The notes under the pieces were generated by a model, which was not told the DNA's origin, did no database searches, and saw nothing but the letters and a program-made list of their open reading frames with translations. Made by a program: the position numbers and the translations under genes. From positions 620,001 through 684,000 of the forward strand of contig NZ_CANMDB010000002.1 of assembly GCF_947496515.1 (NCBI RefSeq): a stretch of 64,000 nucleotides of DNA, written 5' to 3'. Below are positions 62,318 to 64,000 of this stretch, in pieces. How positions within the stretch are numbered: the first letter of the stretch is position 1; each line of letters opens with the position of its first letter. The stretch comes from an uncultured Roseobacter sp. (lineage in GTDB: Bacteria; Pseudomonadota; Alphaproteobacteria; Rhodobacterales; Rhodobacteraceae).

Positions 62318-62773
62318 TCAGCCCTTGTAGATGCCGACGCCCGCATAGTAGTCGCCAAAGCGCATGATGTGGGTGGATTTTGCTTCCATGTTGCCGGTCG
62401 CGGGGTTTGGCCAGTGATAGTCAACCCAACCTTCGCCCGAGCTGCGCGCGACTTCGTTCATTTCAGCAATAAAGGCGTTGCCGTTGGCATCGGTCAGGCC
62501 GCTCAGATCACGACCGACGAGCGCTGCGTTGACGCCATGCGCGACAAAATTGCCGTCGATTTCGCTGACGAAAACATACAGGTCGCGGTCGTGAAAATCG
62601 GCGTTCGATTTGTCCGACACCGCTGCAATCAGCGCGTCGATGCCTTCCGCCTCATAAAGCGCCACGGCGCGCTCCAGCATGGCAGTTGCTTCTTCGGCTG
62701 TGCCTTGTTCAGAAGCGGCCGCCATAAAGGGGGCGATGGTGATCGCCAGCATCAAAAAGAACTTTTTAATCAT
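62318..62773 (-). CDS. Periplasmic single-Cache-domain protein
   Basis: 151 residues. Signal peptide to about residue 20 (KKFFLMLAITIAPFMAAASE), then a helix (ATAMLERAVALYEAEGIDAL) and the Cache-like core (DLYVFVSEIDGNFVAHGVNA, GWVDYHWPNPATGNMEAKST, ending MRFGDYYAGVGIYKG). No membrane anchor, so it is a soluble ligand-binding module that could present its ligand to the neighbouring chemoreceptor, which is downstream on the same strand. Such stand-alone Cache proteins occur beside receptors in other Proteobacteria. Confidence 0.85.
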   Translation of the reverse strand: MIKKFFLMLAITIAPFMAAASEQGTAEEATAMLERAVALYEAEGIDALIAAVSDKSNADFHDRDLYVFVSEIDGNFVAHGVNAALVGRDLSGLTDANGNAFIAEMNEVARSSGEGWVDYHWPNPATGNMEAKSTHIMRFGDYYAGVGIYKG

Positions 62774-62997
62774 ATCACGTGGTCTCCGTTGTTCAGGACT
62801 GGAGCGGTGATGAACGCAAGGTGTAAACAAAACCCAAATATCGAGGCTGAATGCGCCGGTAGAGCGAGCTATCCGACTTAAAAATCGCTACAATATGAAT
62901 GAAGCCGCGAGCCAAATGGAAGCGCCCTGCACCTCTTATCCCGGCCGAACGCTCGGGCGCTGCTGTCTTGCGCAACATGGCACCGCAAATGGGTGCT

Positions 62998-64000
62998 TCA
63001 ACCGGGGCCATTCCGTCGATGTGGCATGTCGGTCAGCAGGCGCGCAGCCAACGGTGCGCCGATGATCACGATGAAGATCCGAAGGACGTGGTGGGCCACG
63101 ACGAATGCCATATCCGCGCCAACGATCAGCGCCAGCACGGTCAGTTCTGCCTGACCGCCGGGGGCAAAAGCCAGCAACGTTTCCAGCCCGGGCGCGAGGC
63201 CCAGACCATAGACCGTTTCAACCACGATCAGTGTCAGGATGATCAACAGGATGCAAAAACCCAGACTTGCAGTCAGATCACGTCTGATCTCGGCCAGTGT
63301 CACGCCAGTATACTTGCAGCCGATGCTCATACCGATCACGAATTGTGCGGCCCAGATCACTTCGGCTGGCGGACGGTGGTGCAGCCCGCCTGACACGGTG
63401 ATCGCAGCCGTCACGATAAGGGGGCCGAGAATGGCGGCACCAAACAGACCAATCCGACGCGCACCCCACCAGCCGAAAACCGCGCAGAGCACCATAATGA
63501 CCAGCGCATCTACCGGAATTTCGCCGATGGGCCGACCCGGCGGGTTTGTAAGGTCCGCCTCCCAGATACCTTGGATGAGGAAGGGAAGGGTGGCGACAAT
63601 CACCAGCAGTCGTGTTGCGTGGATCAGTGACAGTGTGCGGACGTTTGCGCCCGCCTCCTGGCCAAACAGCACCATGTCCTGAAGGCCGCCGGGCATGGCC
63701 GCATAGTAGGCCGTGGGAAGGTCGTAGCCGCACAGGCGCCGAAAGTAAGGGACACCGATCAGCCCGACGGCCATGACCATAAGCGGTACCATCAGCAGAG
63801 TGGGCCACATGGCAGGCAGGCTGACCAGGACGGCGGGTGTCAGGCTGGCGCCCACAGCGACCCCGAGCACCGTGCGCATGGCTTCGTTCACCGGAGCGAT
63901 TGCCGCCATGCGCAGCCCGCCGAGGGCTGCCAGAAGGCAGGCGCCGATCGGTCCGAGGAGCCACGGCAGCGGGAGGTTCAACACGTGAAAGAACAGCACG
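62998..64000 (-). CDS. AbrB-family (PF05145) membrane protein, N-terminus beyond window
   Basis: At least 333 residues of hydrophobic protein with about eight to nine helices in two repeats. Family blocks are WLLGPIGACLLAALGGL, AAMPGGLQDMVLFGQEAGAN and FAPGGQAELTVLALIVGAD; APGG and MPGG motifs mark the two halves. These are putative transporters, once called ammonia monooxygenase or AbrB regulators. The frame is open to the right edge, so the start may lie outside the window. Substrate unknown. Confidence 0.85.
   Translation of the reverse strand, partial: VLFFHVLNLPLPWLLGPIGACLLAALGGLRMAAIAPVNEAMRTVLGVAVGASLTPAVLVSLPAMWPTLLMVPLMVMAVGLIGVPYFRRLCGYDLPTAYYAAMPGGLQDMVLFGQEAGANVRTLSLIHATRLLVIVATLPFLIQGIWEADLTNPPGRPIGEIPVDALVIMVLCAVFGWWGARRIGLFGAAILGPLIVTAAITVSGGLHHRPPAEVIWAAQFVIGMSIGCKYTGVTLAEIRRDLTASLGFCILLIILTLIVVETVYGLGLAPGLETLLAFAPGGQAELTVLALIVGADMAFVVAHHVLRIFIVIIGAPLAARLLTDMPHRRNGPG

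Overview
The window is high-GC DNA whose gene content points to a marine Roseobacter-group member of the Rhodobacteraceae (Alphaproteobacteria). Supporting features are the alpha-type RNase P RNA next to rpmG, a DUF6280 protein, the choline-sulfate operon betI-betC-betB-betA, DUF1127 small proteins, the pcm-tolC-popZ-like gene order and a PccR/ScfR-type acyl-CoA regulator. The assignment comes from gene content only, not from a database search.

Region by region. 1-3620 (minus): an envelope/stress operon of a 29-aa membrane peptide, XpaC-like, TelA-like, a DUF2927 lipoprotein and an SPFH protein cut by the window edge. 3.7-11.6 kb: RNA-handling and cell-wall genes (rluB-type synthase, tadA, a ceramidase-superfamily membrane protein, gatC-gatA, an Excalibur-like lipoprotein, an AmpD-type amidase, rnpB, rpmG, a P-loop kinase, a Bax-inhibitor-1 protein, a DUF1127 protein). 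11.7-17.1 kb: two regulators, a histidinol-phosphatase-like gene overlapping 8-oxoguanine deaminase, and a convergent guanine deaminase. 17.2-28.2 kb: mgtE, a 27-bp minisatellite, fthC, a 6S-RNA-like hairpin, a YmdB-type phosphoesterase, a DMT transporter, two SLC13-type permeases and yebC. A palindromic repeat occurs three times, once inside the DMT transporter gene. 28.3-37.3 kb: divergent argP/lysE, an EamA transporter, the bet operon behind a BetI-like operator, and a secreted nuclease. 37.8-45.3 kb: a PccR/ScfR-type regulator with TTTGCAAA operators, efp, DUF6280, a YdjM-like protein, cobQ, then popZ-like, tolC and pcm on the minus strand.

45.5-55.7 kb is the accessory part. It starts at a tRNA-Cys gene, followed by hairpin-rich DNA and a decayed tyrosine recombinase that has lost key catalytic residues. 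Next come two divergent operons sharing a 141-bp promoter region. The minus operon encodes an AttH/CrtC-like protein, a polyprenyl-diphosphate synthase with an SCP2-like N-terminal domain, and a small helical protein. The plus operon encodes five proteins I cannot assign, closed by a convergent phasin-like gene. I infer a prenyl-lipid making, binding and packaging system carried on a relic genomic island. This is the most likely undescribed system in the window.

55.7-64 kb: a FecBCD-type uptake operon overlapping a Tat-exported pseudoazurin gene, then on the minus strand a chemoreceptor with a CheR-docking-like tail, a periplasmic Cache protein, and an AbrB-family membrane protein cut by the right edge.
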